64,000 bases of DNA from Longimicrobiales bacterium. GTDB lineage: Bacteria; Gemmatimonadota; Gemmatimonadetes; Longimicrobiales; Gaopeijiaceae. The stretch covers positions 1-64,000 of the forward strand of contig JAQWPM010000019.1 of the NCBI GenBank assembly GCA_029245345.1, in the 5' to 3' direction. The notes under the pieces are model-generated. The model had not been told where the DNA came from. It was given only the letters and a program-made list of their open reading frames with translations, and ran no database searches. Below are positions 18,159 through 26,547 of the stretch, piece by piece; positions within the stretch are counted from its first letter, which is position 1, and the number at the start of each line of letters is the position of its first letter. Made by a program: the position numbers and the translations under genes.

Positions 18159-18803
18159 CTAGCGACCACAAACGGCTCGACCACTGGCCGCCGCTTCGAG
18201 GATCGAGACCAACTCCGCAACGGTCTCCTGGCCAGCGTTCTCCGCGTACCACTCCATCTTTTGCTTGATGAGGTCAGCGCGGGCGATCTTGCCGTCGTTC
18301 GCCAACATCCAATCTTGCAAAGAGATCGGACGCTCGATGAAACACCCCGCCTCTTCATATTCCGAATCCAAAAGAAGCACGGTCGGAGTAGAGGCTCGGC
18401 CGTCCGGTGTACGGTGTCCTTCCATCACAGCTCGTCCAGCCGTCGGATCAACGATCCGGACTTCCAAGCCATCGACCTGAGCCGCCAACTCTGCGAGGTA
18501 AGGCACGGTGGAGACCGAGTCGGAGCAGGAGTCGATCGCGACCACTAAGAAGTGCCAGGTGCCACCGACCGCACGGGCTCGTTCCACCACGGACATCGCA
18601 ATCCCTTCTGCCTTCGCCGAATTGCCGTGCCACAGATCTTTCCGACGATTCGCGGCCTCGAGGAACGCTTCGTATCCGATGCCGGCCTGATACAGCTCGC
18701 GGTAATTTTCGATCACCTCAGTGGGACCAGGGGCCACACAAATCGAAGGTCCGACGGCGGGGCTGAAGGCGAAAAGCGAAGCGAGCGTCAGAGTAGTGAG
18801 CAT
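18159..18803 (-). CDS. thioredoxin-fold protein with a degenerate active site
   Basis: 214 residues from the ATG at 18803, which lies 22 nt after the stop of the S9 peptidase gene, so the two are probably cotranscribed. A weak signal peptide (MLTTLTLASLFAFSPAVGPS) is present. The centre has a thioredoxin-like core: WHFLVVAIDSCSDSVSTVPY, then LEVRIVDPTAGRAVMEGHRT and a cis-Pro segment STPTVLLLDSEYEE. The usual CxxC is reduced to Cys-Ser-Asp-Ser, so normal dithiol chemistry is unlikely unless the lone Cys acts with a partner. Similar proteins are annotated simply as thioredoxin family proteins. The role is unknown. Confidence 0.7.
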   Translation of the reverse strand: MLTTLTLASLFAFSPAVGPSICVAPGPTEVIENYRELYQAGIGYEAFLEAANRRKDLWHGNSAKAEGIAMSVVERARAVGGTWHFLVVAIDSCSDSVSTVPYLAELAAQVDGLEVRIVDPTAGRAVMEGHRTPDGRASTPTVLLLDSEYEEAGCFIERPISLQDWMLANDGKIARADLIKQKMEWYAENAGQETVAELVSILEAAASGRAVCGR

Positions 18804-18825
18804 ATCGGGTTCAGAAGCGAGGGAA

Positions 18826-20922
18826 TTAAGAAATCGGACGCCGCAGTTTTCGGCCGAGGAAGTCCAACGACGCCTCGTACGCTGCAAGCCAGTTCTTGTG
18901 GAGGAGGAATCCGTGCACTTCGTCGGGGAAGATCAATTGTTCAAAGTCGACCCCGCGTTTTGCAAGGGCCTCCGCAACATCTACGGTTTCACTGAAGGGA
19001 ACGTTCCGGTCGTCATCCCCGTGGATCAAGAGCACCGGCGAACGCCACCCATCCATGAACGCCATGGGAGACGACTCGTAGGCGACCCGTGAAAACTCGG
19101 GGTAGTCCTCGGGCTCATAGGACGGACGGAAGCCGTTGATGACCACGTTCCAATCATGAACCCCGTGGAGATCTACTCCGGCGGCGAAAAGATCGGAAGC
19201 GCGGGCTAATCCCAGGGCGGTCAGATAACCACCATAGGATCCACCCCAGAGCCCGATGCGATCCGGATCCACATCGCTTCGCCCTTTCAGGTAGAGGCCC
19301 GCACCCAGCACATCCGCGAACTCACTGGCTCCTGTAGCACCGTAGTTCTCGGCTTCGCGGAACTCCATCCCGTATCCGACGCCGGAGCGATAGTTCACGG
19401 CCAGGACCACATATCCCGCAGACGCCAACACCTGGTTGAAGGCGTAAGCGTTGTGGTAGTACCCGCGGTGGTGGAAACCCAGGAGCATCTGCCGTCTGGA
19501 CCCTCCGTGGAAAAAGAGCATGGCGGGATGCTGTTGACCTGGTTCGTGACCCGGCGGCAGGAACAGCTGGCCGTGGATCTGCATGCCGTCCGCGGCTGTG
19601 AATACGACCTGTTCGGGTGTGACCAACCGATCTTTTGGGAACGATGAGGACAGTTCTGGGCTGACCCAGTTTCGGTCCCCGTCCACCAGCACCTCCGTAT
19701 GGGACGGCTCATTCACAGACCCTGCGTGGAACGCGACTGTGCCCGCTCCGGTCACGACCGCACCCCACTCGAGGCCGTCTCCTGGAGTCAAGATCTCCCT
19801 CTGGCCCCCGGCCACACGTGTGCGCCAAACGTGTTTGCGGTCGATGTCGCCGTCGTTCGAATCGTAGATCATCGAACGACCATCCGGAGCGAGCGAGGCG
19901 AACTGAACTTCAGCAGCTCCAGGCGTCAGATCCATGGCTCGGCCACCTGTGACCGGAACGCTATACAGATGCTTCCAGCCAGTGCCCTCCCACGGAAAGA
20001 CGATCCTGTCACCCTCACCCCAAAACAACTGGCTCGACGCATTTACTCCACTGAACGCACTACCCACTCCTGGGTCTGCCTTCCAAACCTCGGTCGAGGT
20101 CGTGCCCGCCGCGTCTGCCACGTGGATCGAGAAGGGGAGGGCCTCACGCCGCGGTGCGAACATGTGCACGACTCGCTCGTTGGGAATGCGTAGGAACGCA
20201 ATGCGTCGCCCATCCGGGCTCCACACGGGGTTCCCGTCGTGGTGCACGCTTGGCGCCACATACCGAACCTCAGCACGGTCCCCGTCGTACACCCCCACAA
20301 AAGAGTGATCACCCCGATTGCTGACAAAAGCCAAGTCAGAACCATCCGGGGACCACGTCAGCCCGCTGGCTCCACCACGAAGACGCGCCAACCGTCGGGG
20401 CTCGGCCCCATCCGCGAGTGGCAACTCCATGAGGTCCCGCCCGCGACTGAAGGCGATCCGGTCACCTCTGGGAGAGAGCGCAAAGCCACCTCCCTCCATG
20501 ATCTGGGCCGGCACCCCTCCCGCGAACGGGACCAGCCAAATCGCTCGCCCTTCCTCGTCGGGCGTGAAGAGAGGGTCAGGGATCTCGCCCTGGCGATTCG
20601 GTGCGCCTCCTCGGACGAAAAGCAGCCGGTCGGCATCGGGCATGAAGACGAGCGAAGCGAGTTCCTGGCCGTCGTCGCCACTATAGTCGGTCAGCTGCCG
20701 GCCTTCCCACGATGGGCCTTCAGCGACCCAGATGTTGCGTTCACCTTCTCGATTTTCGAACCACGCGATGCGATCGGCGGTCTGAGAGGCCACCAAGCCC
20801 GACGCAAACGAATAGGACATTACGTCGCGGATGGAGAGCGGAGCCTGAGATGCCGCCGGCGTACCAGCCAGGAAGAACACGCCAACGACGAAACCAACCG
20901 CCTTCACAAGACGATCCAGCAT
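18826..20922 (-). CDS. secreted S9 family (prolyl oligopeptidase/dipeptidyl peptidase type) serine peptidase
   Basis: 698 residues from the ATG at 20922; a GTG four codons earlier is the alternative. There is a signal peptide (LVKAVGFVVGVFFLAGTPAA). An N-terminal WD40/TolB-like propeller spans residues ~40-420 (LTWSPDGSDLAFVSNRGDHS, PVWSPDGRRIAFLR). A C-terminal alpha/beta hydrolase follows: nucleophile Ser in GLWGGSYGGYLTALGLAR, Asp in LLIHGDDDRNVPFSE, and His in FPDEVHGFLLHKNW. The enzyme should cleave short peptides in the periplasm, probably in peptide scavenging. It is followed by the thioredoxin-fold gene and preceded by a class V aminotransferase on the same strand. Confidence 0.92.
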   Translation of the reverse strand: MLDRLVKAVGFVVGVFFLAGTPAASQAPLSIRDVMSYSFASGLVASQTADRIAWFENREGERNIWVAEGPSWEGRQLTDYSGDDGQELASLVFMPDADRLLFVRGGAPNRQGEIPDPLFTPDEEGRAIWLVPFAGGVPAQIMEGGGFALSPRGDRIAFSRGRDLMELPLADGAEPRRLARLRGGASGLTWSPDGSDLAFVSNRGDHSFVGVYDGDRAEVRYVAPSVHHDGNPVWSPDGRRIAFLRIPNERVVHMFAPRREALPFSIHVADAAGTTSTEVWKADPGVGSAFSGVNASSQLFWGEGDRIVFPWEGTGWKHLYSVPVTGGRAMDLTPGAAEVQFASLAPDGRSMIYDSNDGDIDRKHVWRTRVAGGQREILTPGDGLEWGAVVTGAGTVAFHAGSVNEPSHTEVLVDGDRNWVSPELSSSFPKDRLVTPEQVVFTAADGMQIHGQLFLPPGHEPGQQHPAMLFFHGGSRRQMLLGFHHRGYYHNAYAFNQVLASAGYVVLAVNYRSGVGYGMEFREAENYGATGASEFADVLGAGLYLKGRSDVDPDRIGLWGGSYGGYLTALGLARASDLFAAGVDLHGVHDWNVVINGFRPSYEPEDYPEFSRVAYESSPMAFMDGWRSPVLLIHGDDDRNVPFSETVDVAEALAKRGVDFEQLIFPDEVHGFLLHKNWLAAYEASLDFLGRKLRRPIS

Positions 20923-20957
20923 AAGTGATTCCACGATCTGGGGTTGTGGCTTCCGAA

Positions 20958-22268
20958 TTAGGCGGGCAATCCGTGGCGCGCGACACCGTCTACTGCTTCC
21001 ACAAAACGGTCGAGCTCAGGCAACGTCGAATAGACGCTCGGGCTCACTCGGATTCCCTGGAACTCGGCATGGTTGATGGACACCGTGATGATCCGGTGTT
21101 CACGCCAGAGATAGTCACGTAAGTCGTTGGGCGCGACGCCGACGATTTCAACGTTTGCGATCCCGCAGGCCAGGCCAGGCTTGAGGCTGGTATGGAGTCG
21201 CACATTGTCATTCTGAAGAAGCTGTTCGGCCCAGTAATTTCTCAGATAGACCAGTCGCGCGTCCTTCCGGTCCGGGCCGATCCCTTGATGGAACGTCAGA
21301 GCTTCCGCAATCGCGAGGTAGTTGGCCGCAGGATGGGTCCCGATCTCTTCGAACTTCCGGATGTCGGTGTCCATCCGCTCCGGCGCGGCCATAAGCGGCC
21401 ACACCTCCTGGATCTTCTCCTTACGCACGTAGAGCATGCCCGTGCCGTGCGGAGCAAAGAGCCATTTGTGCAGGCTCGTCGAATAGTTGTCGACGTCCAG
21501 TTCATCCAATGTGAAGTCGAAGTGCGCAAGCGCGTGCGCACCGTCGATGATCAACGGGATTCCGTGGCGACGTGCCAGAGCGTTCAGTTCGGTGACCGGC
21601 AGAATTTGGCCGGTCAAGTTGATCATATGGGACGCCAGGATCGCCTTGGTCTGCGGAGTGATCGCCTGCTCGAACAAGCGGACCACCTCCGCCGGGTCCT
21701 CCGCCGGAACCGGAATCTTGATCTGGTTCAGCGTAATGCCTTCCCGTCGCGCCCTCTGCTTGAACGTCGTGATCATCCGACCGTAATCCTGCGTGGTCGT
21801 GAGGACCTCGTCGCCCCGATGCAAATCGATGCCCAGTTGCATGGTCTGCAGGCTCTCTGACGCGTTCCTCGTAAAAGCGATCTCTTCGGCGTCCACACCC
21901 CACTGCCGGGCCATCCGCTCGCGGACCCCCTCACGTTGAGGCTCAAGGATCTCCCACATCGTGTAGGAGGGGGCGAGGTTTGAGAAATCCAAATGGCGCT
22001 TCATGGCATCCTGAACCCAACCGGGTGAAGGACTGACACCGCCATTGTTCAGATTGACCAGGGTCCGGTCCACGGTGAAGGCGCGCGCCACCTCAAACCA
22101 AAAATCCTCGTTGCGTGCGATGTCCGCAGCGAGCCCGGGATGCGCCCGGAGTGACGCTGCGACGTCGGTTGCACTGGCACGTAATTCAGACGGCCGAAAT
22201 CCTACTCCGGCAACTGCTGCGAGGGCAGGAAATGACGCGGCTCCGAGGAATTGACGGCGACTGTGCAT
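20958..22268 (-). CDS. Tat-exported class V aminotransferase (isopenicillin N epimerase-like)
   Basis: 436 residues from the ATG at 22268, which is preceded by GGAGG. The N-terminus has SRRQFLGAASFPALAAVAGV, a twin-arginine signal, so this PLP enzyme is predicted to be exported folded. Class V features are LVNLNNGGVSPSPGWVQDAM, FTRNASESLQTMQLGIDL, PLIIDGAHALAHFDFTLDEL with the Asp contacting PLP, and the Schiff-base Lys in YSTSLHKWLFAPHGTGMLYV. Relatives include isopenicillin N epimerase and cysteine desulfurase-like proteins; the true substrate is unknown. A gap of 35 nt separates its stop from the S9 peptidase start, consistent with an operon. Confidence 0.88.
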   Translation of the reverse strand: MHSRRQFLGAASFPALAAVAGVGFRPSELRASATDVAASLRAHPGLAADIARNEDFWFEVARAFTVDRTLVNLNNGGVSPSPGWVQDAMKRHLDFSNLAPSYTMWEILEPQREGVRERMARQWGVDAEEIAFTRNASESLQTMQLGIDLHRGDEVLTTTQDYGRMITTFKQRARREGITLNQIKIPVPAEDPAEVVRLFEQAITPQTKAILASHMINLTGQILPVTELNALARRHGIPLIIDGAHALAHFDFTLDELDVDNYSTSLHKWLFAPHGTGMLYVRKEKIQEVWPLMAAPERMDTDIRKFEEIGTHPAANYLAIAEALTFHQGIGPDRKDARLVYLRNYWAEQLLQNDNVRLHTSLKPGLACGIANVEIVGVAPNDLRDYLWREHRIITVSINHAEFQGIRVSPSVYSTLPELDRFVEAVDGVARHGLPA

Positions 22269-22480
22269 CGGGTCCTCCACTATGTGGTCTGAGTTGAGCT
22301 CAGGATACGCCCCGCCCGGCCCTGTGTCCAACGACTACTGGGTCGATTCGGTCAACGATCTCATTACTTTCCGTGTTCATCGGGCGAGACACAGGTGCGT
22401 GGGTCGGAACATCTGTCGTCGGGTGTCCTAGATGGTTGCGCGCGGCTCAATCCTAAAAAACCCAACTCTGTTCGGAATAG

Positions 22481-24544
22481 ATGCGATTTCTACGTCTCAT
22501 TCTCGCAGCACTCATTCTGTCAGCGCCGGCCGTGCTTTCGGCCCAGGCGACTCAGGACTCCACTCGTGTGGACTCCACACGAGTGGCACGCCAGTACGAT
22601 ATCAAGGGGCTGACCATCAGCGTGCCGCGGCCTGCCCTCACGACAGGCGGATCGAGTGCTGTCGAAATGCGCTTGGATTCACTGCGTTCGGTGCCCGCCC
22701 CGACCATGGAAGACGTCGTGCGCGCGATGCCCCTCCTGGTCATTCGCCAAAACAGCCGCGGAGAGTCTCAGCCCTCTATTCGTGGATCTGAAGAACGGCA
22801 AATCGGCATTTTTCTGGACGGAGTGCCGCTCACGGTGGGGTGGGATCACCGGACAGATCTGTCCATCATCCCACTCACCGCGGCGCAGGGGATCCGGCTG
22901 ATAAGGGGACTCTCGTCCGTGCTCTACGGACCCAACACGCTGGGTGGGGTCATCGAAGTCGATGTTGCCCGAGTCCCAGGCAGCATCGAAAGCGTGAATC
23001 CGATGGATGTCGGCATTTCGGTGAACGAATCGGGTGGGACGAACATCGCCGTGGGTGCGGCCCATCTCATAGACCGAGACGAGACCCAGTGGCTGTTTCG
23101 GGCCGGGGCTGGCTTCAGTGACCGCCCCGGTTACACCGTGCCCAACGGCGCCTCGGACGACCCGGACATCCGGCCTGAGTTCCTGCGGAACGCAGACGGC
23201 CTGCGGCTGAATAGTGACACGAGGAGAATGGACGCCTATTTCGCGGCTCGGGTGCGAGGGGAGGACGGTGGTTGGGCCTCGCTCGCCACGACGGCGTACG
23301 ACGTCGAACGCGGCGTCCCGCCGGAAGCACATCAGGACGAACCACGCTTCTGGAGGTACCCCGAGCAGACCCGCCTCCTCACAGCACTCTCGTTTGGGAC
23401 CGGCTCGCGGTCCACGGGGTCGGGCAGGGGCGATGTCGAGGTCAGTCTCGGCATGGACTTAGGCAGCACCCGAATCGACCAATACGATACGGGGGCTTTT
23501 CAGTCCGTCGTGGAGCGTGAGGATTCAGACGACCGTAACCTGTCGTTCCGGCTCGAGGGTGAGCACACACTCGGGGACCAGGGAGACTTCCGCGCCTCTG
23601 CGACGTACGCGGATGTGAATCACGACGAAGTACTCACGCCAGGAGGGTCAAGCGAATTTCGCCAAAGGCTTTGGAGTCTGGGTGCCGAAACGGAATGGAA
23701 GCTCGGGCCGACGGACGGGACCCGCCTGTCGCTCGGAGCGGTGCTCGACGGTGCCGATACCCCGGAGAGCGGGGACAAGCCTCCACTCGCGCGCCTAAAT
23801 GACTTCGGTGCCCGGATCGGGATTAGTTCGTTGTTGAGCGGGGGCCTCCTCGTGCATGGAGGCGCGAGCCGGCGGGCCCGCTTCCCCTCGCTTCGCGAAC
23901 TCTATTCAGGCGCCCTCGGGCGCTTCATCCCGAATCCGTCGCTCGAGGCCGAGATCATGTTGGGAGCCGAAGGCGGATTCACAGTCCACACCGGCGATCT
24001 CGAGATTCAGGTCGTAGGATTCCATCAGCGGCTCGCAGATGGAATCATTCGGACGACCGTAACTGACGATTCTGGCACACGGCTCTTCAAGCGTGTGAAC
24101 CAGGACCAGATCCAGAGCACGGGCATCGAGATGCTGGCGATCGGCACCTTGGGGGTCGCGACGATCTCCACGGACCTCACGCTGCAGCACGTGCGTGGAG
24201 TGGAGCCCGACGGGACACGAATCGAGCTGGAGTATGAGCCGTCAGTGACAGGGAAGTTCTCTCTGGAGAGCCCCTTGGGGGGCGGTTACAGGGCCGCATC
24301 GGACTTCCGCTTCGTAAGCGATCAGCGGTGCGCGAACCCTGAGATTGGGGGGCTACAATCGTTCGGGGCCAGCGGATCGGCTGACTTCTCGCTGCGAAAG
24401 ATCTTCCAGTTTGGTGGCCGTGGAGCCTTGTCGCGTGTGGACGCCTCTGCGAGCGTGCGGAATGCTACGAACTCGACTTCCTACGATCAGTGCGGTCTTC
24501 CACAGCCCGGCCGTACCCTCCAGGTGCAATTCCGCGTCTGGTAG
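22481..24544 (+). CDS. TonB-dependent outer-membrane receptor
   Basis: 687 residues from the ATG at 22481. A signal peptide (RFLRLILAALILSAPAVLSA) is followed by a plug domain: PAPTMEDVVRAMPLLVIRQN, PSIRGSEERQIGIFLDGVPL and RLIRGLSSVLYGPNTLGGVI. The remainder is a 22-strand-type barrel ending in an aromatic-rich terminus (RTLQVQFRVW), as needed for outer-membrane insertion. No clear TonB box or carboxypeptidase-like N-terminal domain is seen. It imports an unknown ligand (siderophore, cobalamin or oligomer) using TonB energy. It is followed 12 nt later by rnz. A perfect 27-nt palindrome lies in codons 27-36. Confidence 0.92.
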   Translation: MRFLRLILAALILSAPAVLSAQATQDSTRVDSTRVARQYDIKGLTISVPRPALTTGGSSAVEMRLDSLRSVPAPTMEDVVRAMPLLVIRQNSRGESQPSIRGSEERQIGIFLDGVPLTVGWDHRTDLSIIPLTAAQGIRLIRGLSSVLYGPNTLGGVIEVDVARVPGSIESVNPMDVGISVNESGGTNIAVGAAHLIDRDETQWLFRAGAGFSDRPGYTVPNGASDDPDIRPEFLRNADGLRLNSDTRRMDAYFAARVRGEDGGWASLATTAYDVERGVPPEAHQDEPRFWRYPEQTRLLTALSFGTGSRSTGSGRGDVEVSLGMDLGSTRIDQYDTGAFQSVVEREDSDDRNLSFRLEGEHTLGDQGDFRASATYADVNHDEVLTPGGSSEFRQRLWSLGAETEWKLGPTDGTRLSLGAVLDGADTPESGDKPPLARLNDFGARIGISSLLSGGLLVHGGASRRARFPSLRELYSGALGRFIPNPSLEAEIMLGAEGGFTVHTGDLEIQVVGFHQRLADGIIRTTVTDDSGTRLFKRVNQDQIQSTGIEMLAIGTLGVATISTDLTLQHVRGVEPDGTRIELEYEPSVTGKFSLESPLGGGYRAASDFRFVSDQRCANPEIGGLQSFGASGSADFSLRKIFQFGGRGALSRVDASASVRNATNSTSYDQCGLPQPGRTLQVQFRVW
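22560..22586. repeat. perfect inverted repeat in the start of the TonB-receptor gene
   Basis: CCACTCGTGTGGA (22560-22572) and TCCACACGAGTGG (22574-22586) are exact reverse complements around a single C. The same DNA encodes a tandem DSTRV-DSTRV repeat just after the signal peptide. It would form a 13-bp hairpin (with a tight loop) in the mRNA, or a symmetric protein site. Confidence 0.75.
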
Positions 24545-24556
24545 AGGGGGCGTCAC

Positions 24557-25489
24557 ATGATCCGAGTGACCTTTCTCGGCACCGCTGCATCTCGTCCCAC
24601 GGTGGGCCGAAATGTGAGCGCGATCGCCGTCCAGCGAGAAGGTGACCACTACCTCTTCGACTGCGGTGAGGGGACCCAGCGTCAGATGATGCGGTACGGT
24701 ACCGGCTTCTCAGTTCGAGCCATTTTCGTGACGCATACGCACGCCGATCACTTCCTCGGGATCACTGGACTGCTCCGGACCATGGCGCTGCAGGGCCGCA
24801 CCGAAACTCTGGACATCTATGGGCCTCCCGGCTCGTCCAGAATTTTGCGGGACGCCGTCGCATTGGGAAATGATCGGGTCGGCTTTCCGGTAGAGGTCCA
24901 TGAAGCTCCTCCCGGACATGGCTTGGTTCTCGACGAATACAGAATCGAGGCCTTCGAAGTCCAACACGGAACGCGTGCGGTCGGCTGGGCTCTTATTGAA
25001 GAGGATCGCCTGGGTCGCTTCGATGTGGAGCTAGCCAGGGAAATGGGCGTACCTGAAGGGCCATCCTTCGGTAAACTCCACAAGGGCGAGGACGTCGAAG
25101 TCGACGGCAATACGGTGAGAGCTGCCGACTTGGTCGGCGCCGCGCGGCCGGGCAGGACCGTCGTATACACAGGAGACACGAGACCCGCTGACTCAACCGT
25201 TTCTCGCGCGATGGGTGCGGATCTTTTGATCCACGAAGCGACGTTCGAAGAAAAAGAAAAGGACCGCGCCGGAGAGACATTTCATTCTACGGCGGCGGGC
25301 GCGGCCGGCATCGCGAAACGAGCTGGAGTCCAACGTCTCGTCGTCACGCACCTATCGGCTCGGTACTCGGACGACTCGTCCCCCCTGAAGGACGAGGCAG
25401 TCGAGATCTTTGCGGACTCGAAAGTGGCGAAGGACGGTCTCGTCATCGAGATCCCGTTCCGCACTGAGATGAAGCGCGCCGGCTCGTGA
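24557..25489 (+). CDS. rnz: ribonuclease Z (tRNA 3' endonuclease)
   Basis: 310 residues from the ATG at 24557, with GAGGGGG upstream. The metallo-beta-lactamase core is complete: [26 protein letters not shown], the zinc motif [18 protein letters not shown], later [15 protein letters not shown] and [10 protein letters not shown]. The Glu/His region before the exosite ([20 protein letters not shown]) and length match bacterial RNase Z. The enzyme removes 3' trailers from pre-tRNA, needed where CCA is not encoded. It heads a run of overlapping genes; its TGA overlaps the GTG of a 43-codon ORF. Confidence 0.95.
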   Translation: MIRVTFLGTAASRPTVGRNVSAIAVQREGDHYLFDCGEGTQRQMMRYGTGFSVRAIFVTHTHADHFLGITGLLRTMALQGRTETLDIYGPPGSSRILRDAVALGNDRVGFPVEVHEAPPGHGLVLDEYRIEAFEVQHGTRAVGWALIEEDRLGRFDVELAREMGVPEGPSFGKLHKGEDVEVDGNTVRAADLVGAARPGRTVVYTGDTRPADSTVSRAMGADLLIHEATFEEKEKDRAGETFHSTAAGAAGIAKRAGVQRLVVTHLSARYSDDSSPLKDEAVEIFADSKVAKDGLVIEIPFRTEMKRAGS

Positions 25490-25617
25490 CTGCGTTTCTT
25501 GCTGATCTCATCAAAGGCCCGACCCCGGAACCGGTTCATGCGGCGCTTCGTCAGCGCTGGGACGTCGGGGGCCTCCTTCACCTGGAGGGTCCGTTTGCCC
25601 GCGTCGACGTTCACTGA
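25486..25617 (+). CDS. small coupled ORF of unknown function
   Basis: A 43-residue frame starts at a GTG that overlaps the rnz stop (GTGA) and ends at TGA 25615-25617. It encodes [20 protein letters not shown] ... [14 protein letters not shown]. Codon use resembles the neighbours, and the overlap type is the same as elsewhere in this operon, which supports translation. No known family was recognised. It could be a genuine small protein or the end of a once larger gene. Confidence 0.4.
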   Translation: MTAFLADLIKGPTPEPVHAALRQRWDVGGLLHLEGPFARVDVH

Positions 25618-25637
25618 AGGAACATGAGGAGATCTTC

Positions 25638-25712
25638 ATGTCCTGCGTCACGAGAGACCCAATTCTCTCCCGAGTGGATCTGATCTATGTCGTCGACCCC
25701 GAAACGAACTGA
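25638..25712 (+). other. candidate upstream ORF overlapping the tyrA start
   Basis: An ATG at 25638 has AGGAG at 6 nt and opens a 24-codon frame (MSCVTRDPILSRVDLIYVV...) that ends at TGA 25710-25712, inside tyrA. The tyrA ATG at 25687 itself has only a weak ribosome site. The short frame may couple translation into tyrA. An imperfect inverted repeat (25618-25644) covers its ribosome site. Confidence 0.3.
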
Positions 25713-26547
25713 GTCCAGTTTCCGCCGGATCGCGGTAATCGGGTTGGGCGCGATGGGTGGCTCGTTCGCCCGTGCCGCCACGGCTACGACGTCGGCCGAG
25801 GTGGTCGGGTGGTCTCCGGATCCCGCTGAGCGCCTCTCCGCCGTTGATGCAGAAGCGGTGGCCGCAGCACCCGAACGCTGGAGCGATGCGGTCGCGGGGG
25901 CTGACCTCGTGATGCTCGCCATTCCCCTGGGACCGACATGCAAGATGATGGCAGAGTTGGCATCGACTCTTGAACCCGCCGTGGTCGTAGCGGACGTGGC
26001 GAGTCTCAAGGGCCCGGTCGCCGAGGCTGCCGCAGAGGCCGGACTCACTCGGCGGTGGGTCGGGTGTCACCCTATGGCTGGCGTTGCCGAGTCTGGGTTC
26101 GCGGCATCGAGCCCCACGCTGTACGACGGAGCCACTGTTTGGATCACGAACGACCCGGAAGCCGAAGATTCCGCTGACCGAATGCGCACGCTATGGGCCC
26201 GGTTCGGGGCGACACCTCAACAAGCGGATCCCCACGAGCACGATCGCATGATCGCTTTGGTCAGCGCGCTACCCCAGCTCACGGCCAACGCTCTGGCGAC
26301 GACGTTGGCAGAAGCAGGCATCGGCCCGGAACAACTCGGGTCAGGCGGTTCGGACATGACGCGTCTCGCCACATCCAGCCCGGACATATGGATCGACATT
26401 CTTTCAGCGCTCCCGGAAGACCTGGTTGTGGGACTCCGGCTCCTTGGGAAAACCGTCAGCGACCTGACCGACGCCGTGGAGGGTGGGGACATGCAGGAGG
26501 TGCGCGAAGCCATGATGCGATCCGCGAAGTGGAAGGCCGGCTCGTGA
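25687..26547 (+). CDS. tyrA: prephenate dehydrogenase
   Basis: 286 residues from the ATG at 25687. The N-terminal Rossmann fold is clear: RIAVIGLGAMGGSFARAAT, with the acidic or small residue of strand 2 replaced by GWSPDP. It is followed by ADLVMLAIPLGPT, VVVADVASLKGPV and the catalytic region WVGCHPMAGVAESGFAASSP (GCHPMAG is the TyrA signature with the catalytic His). The C-terminal helical domain includes HDRMIALVSALPQLTANALA. It oxidises prephenate to 4-hydroxyphenylpyruvate for tyrosine. Its stop overlaps the aroA GTG, placing it in an aromatic amino-acid operon. Confidence 0.92.
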   Translation: MSSTPKRTESSFRRIAVIGLGAMGGSFARAATATTSAEVVGWSPDPAERLSAVDAEAVAAAPERWSDAVAGADLVMLAIPLGPTCKMMAELASTLEPAVVVADVASLKGPVAEAAAEAGLTRRWVGCHPMAGVAESGFAASSPTLYDGATVWITNDPEAEDSADRMRTLWARFGATPQQADPHEHDRMIALVSALPQLTANALATTLAEAGIGPEQLGSGGSDMTRLATSSPDIWIDILSALPEDLVVGLRLLGKTVSDLTDAVEGGDMQEVREAMMRSAKWKAGS

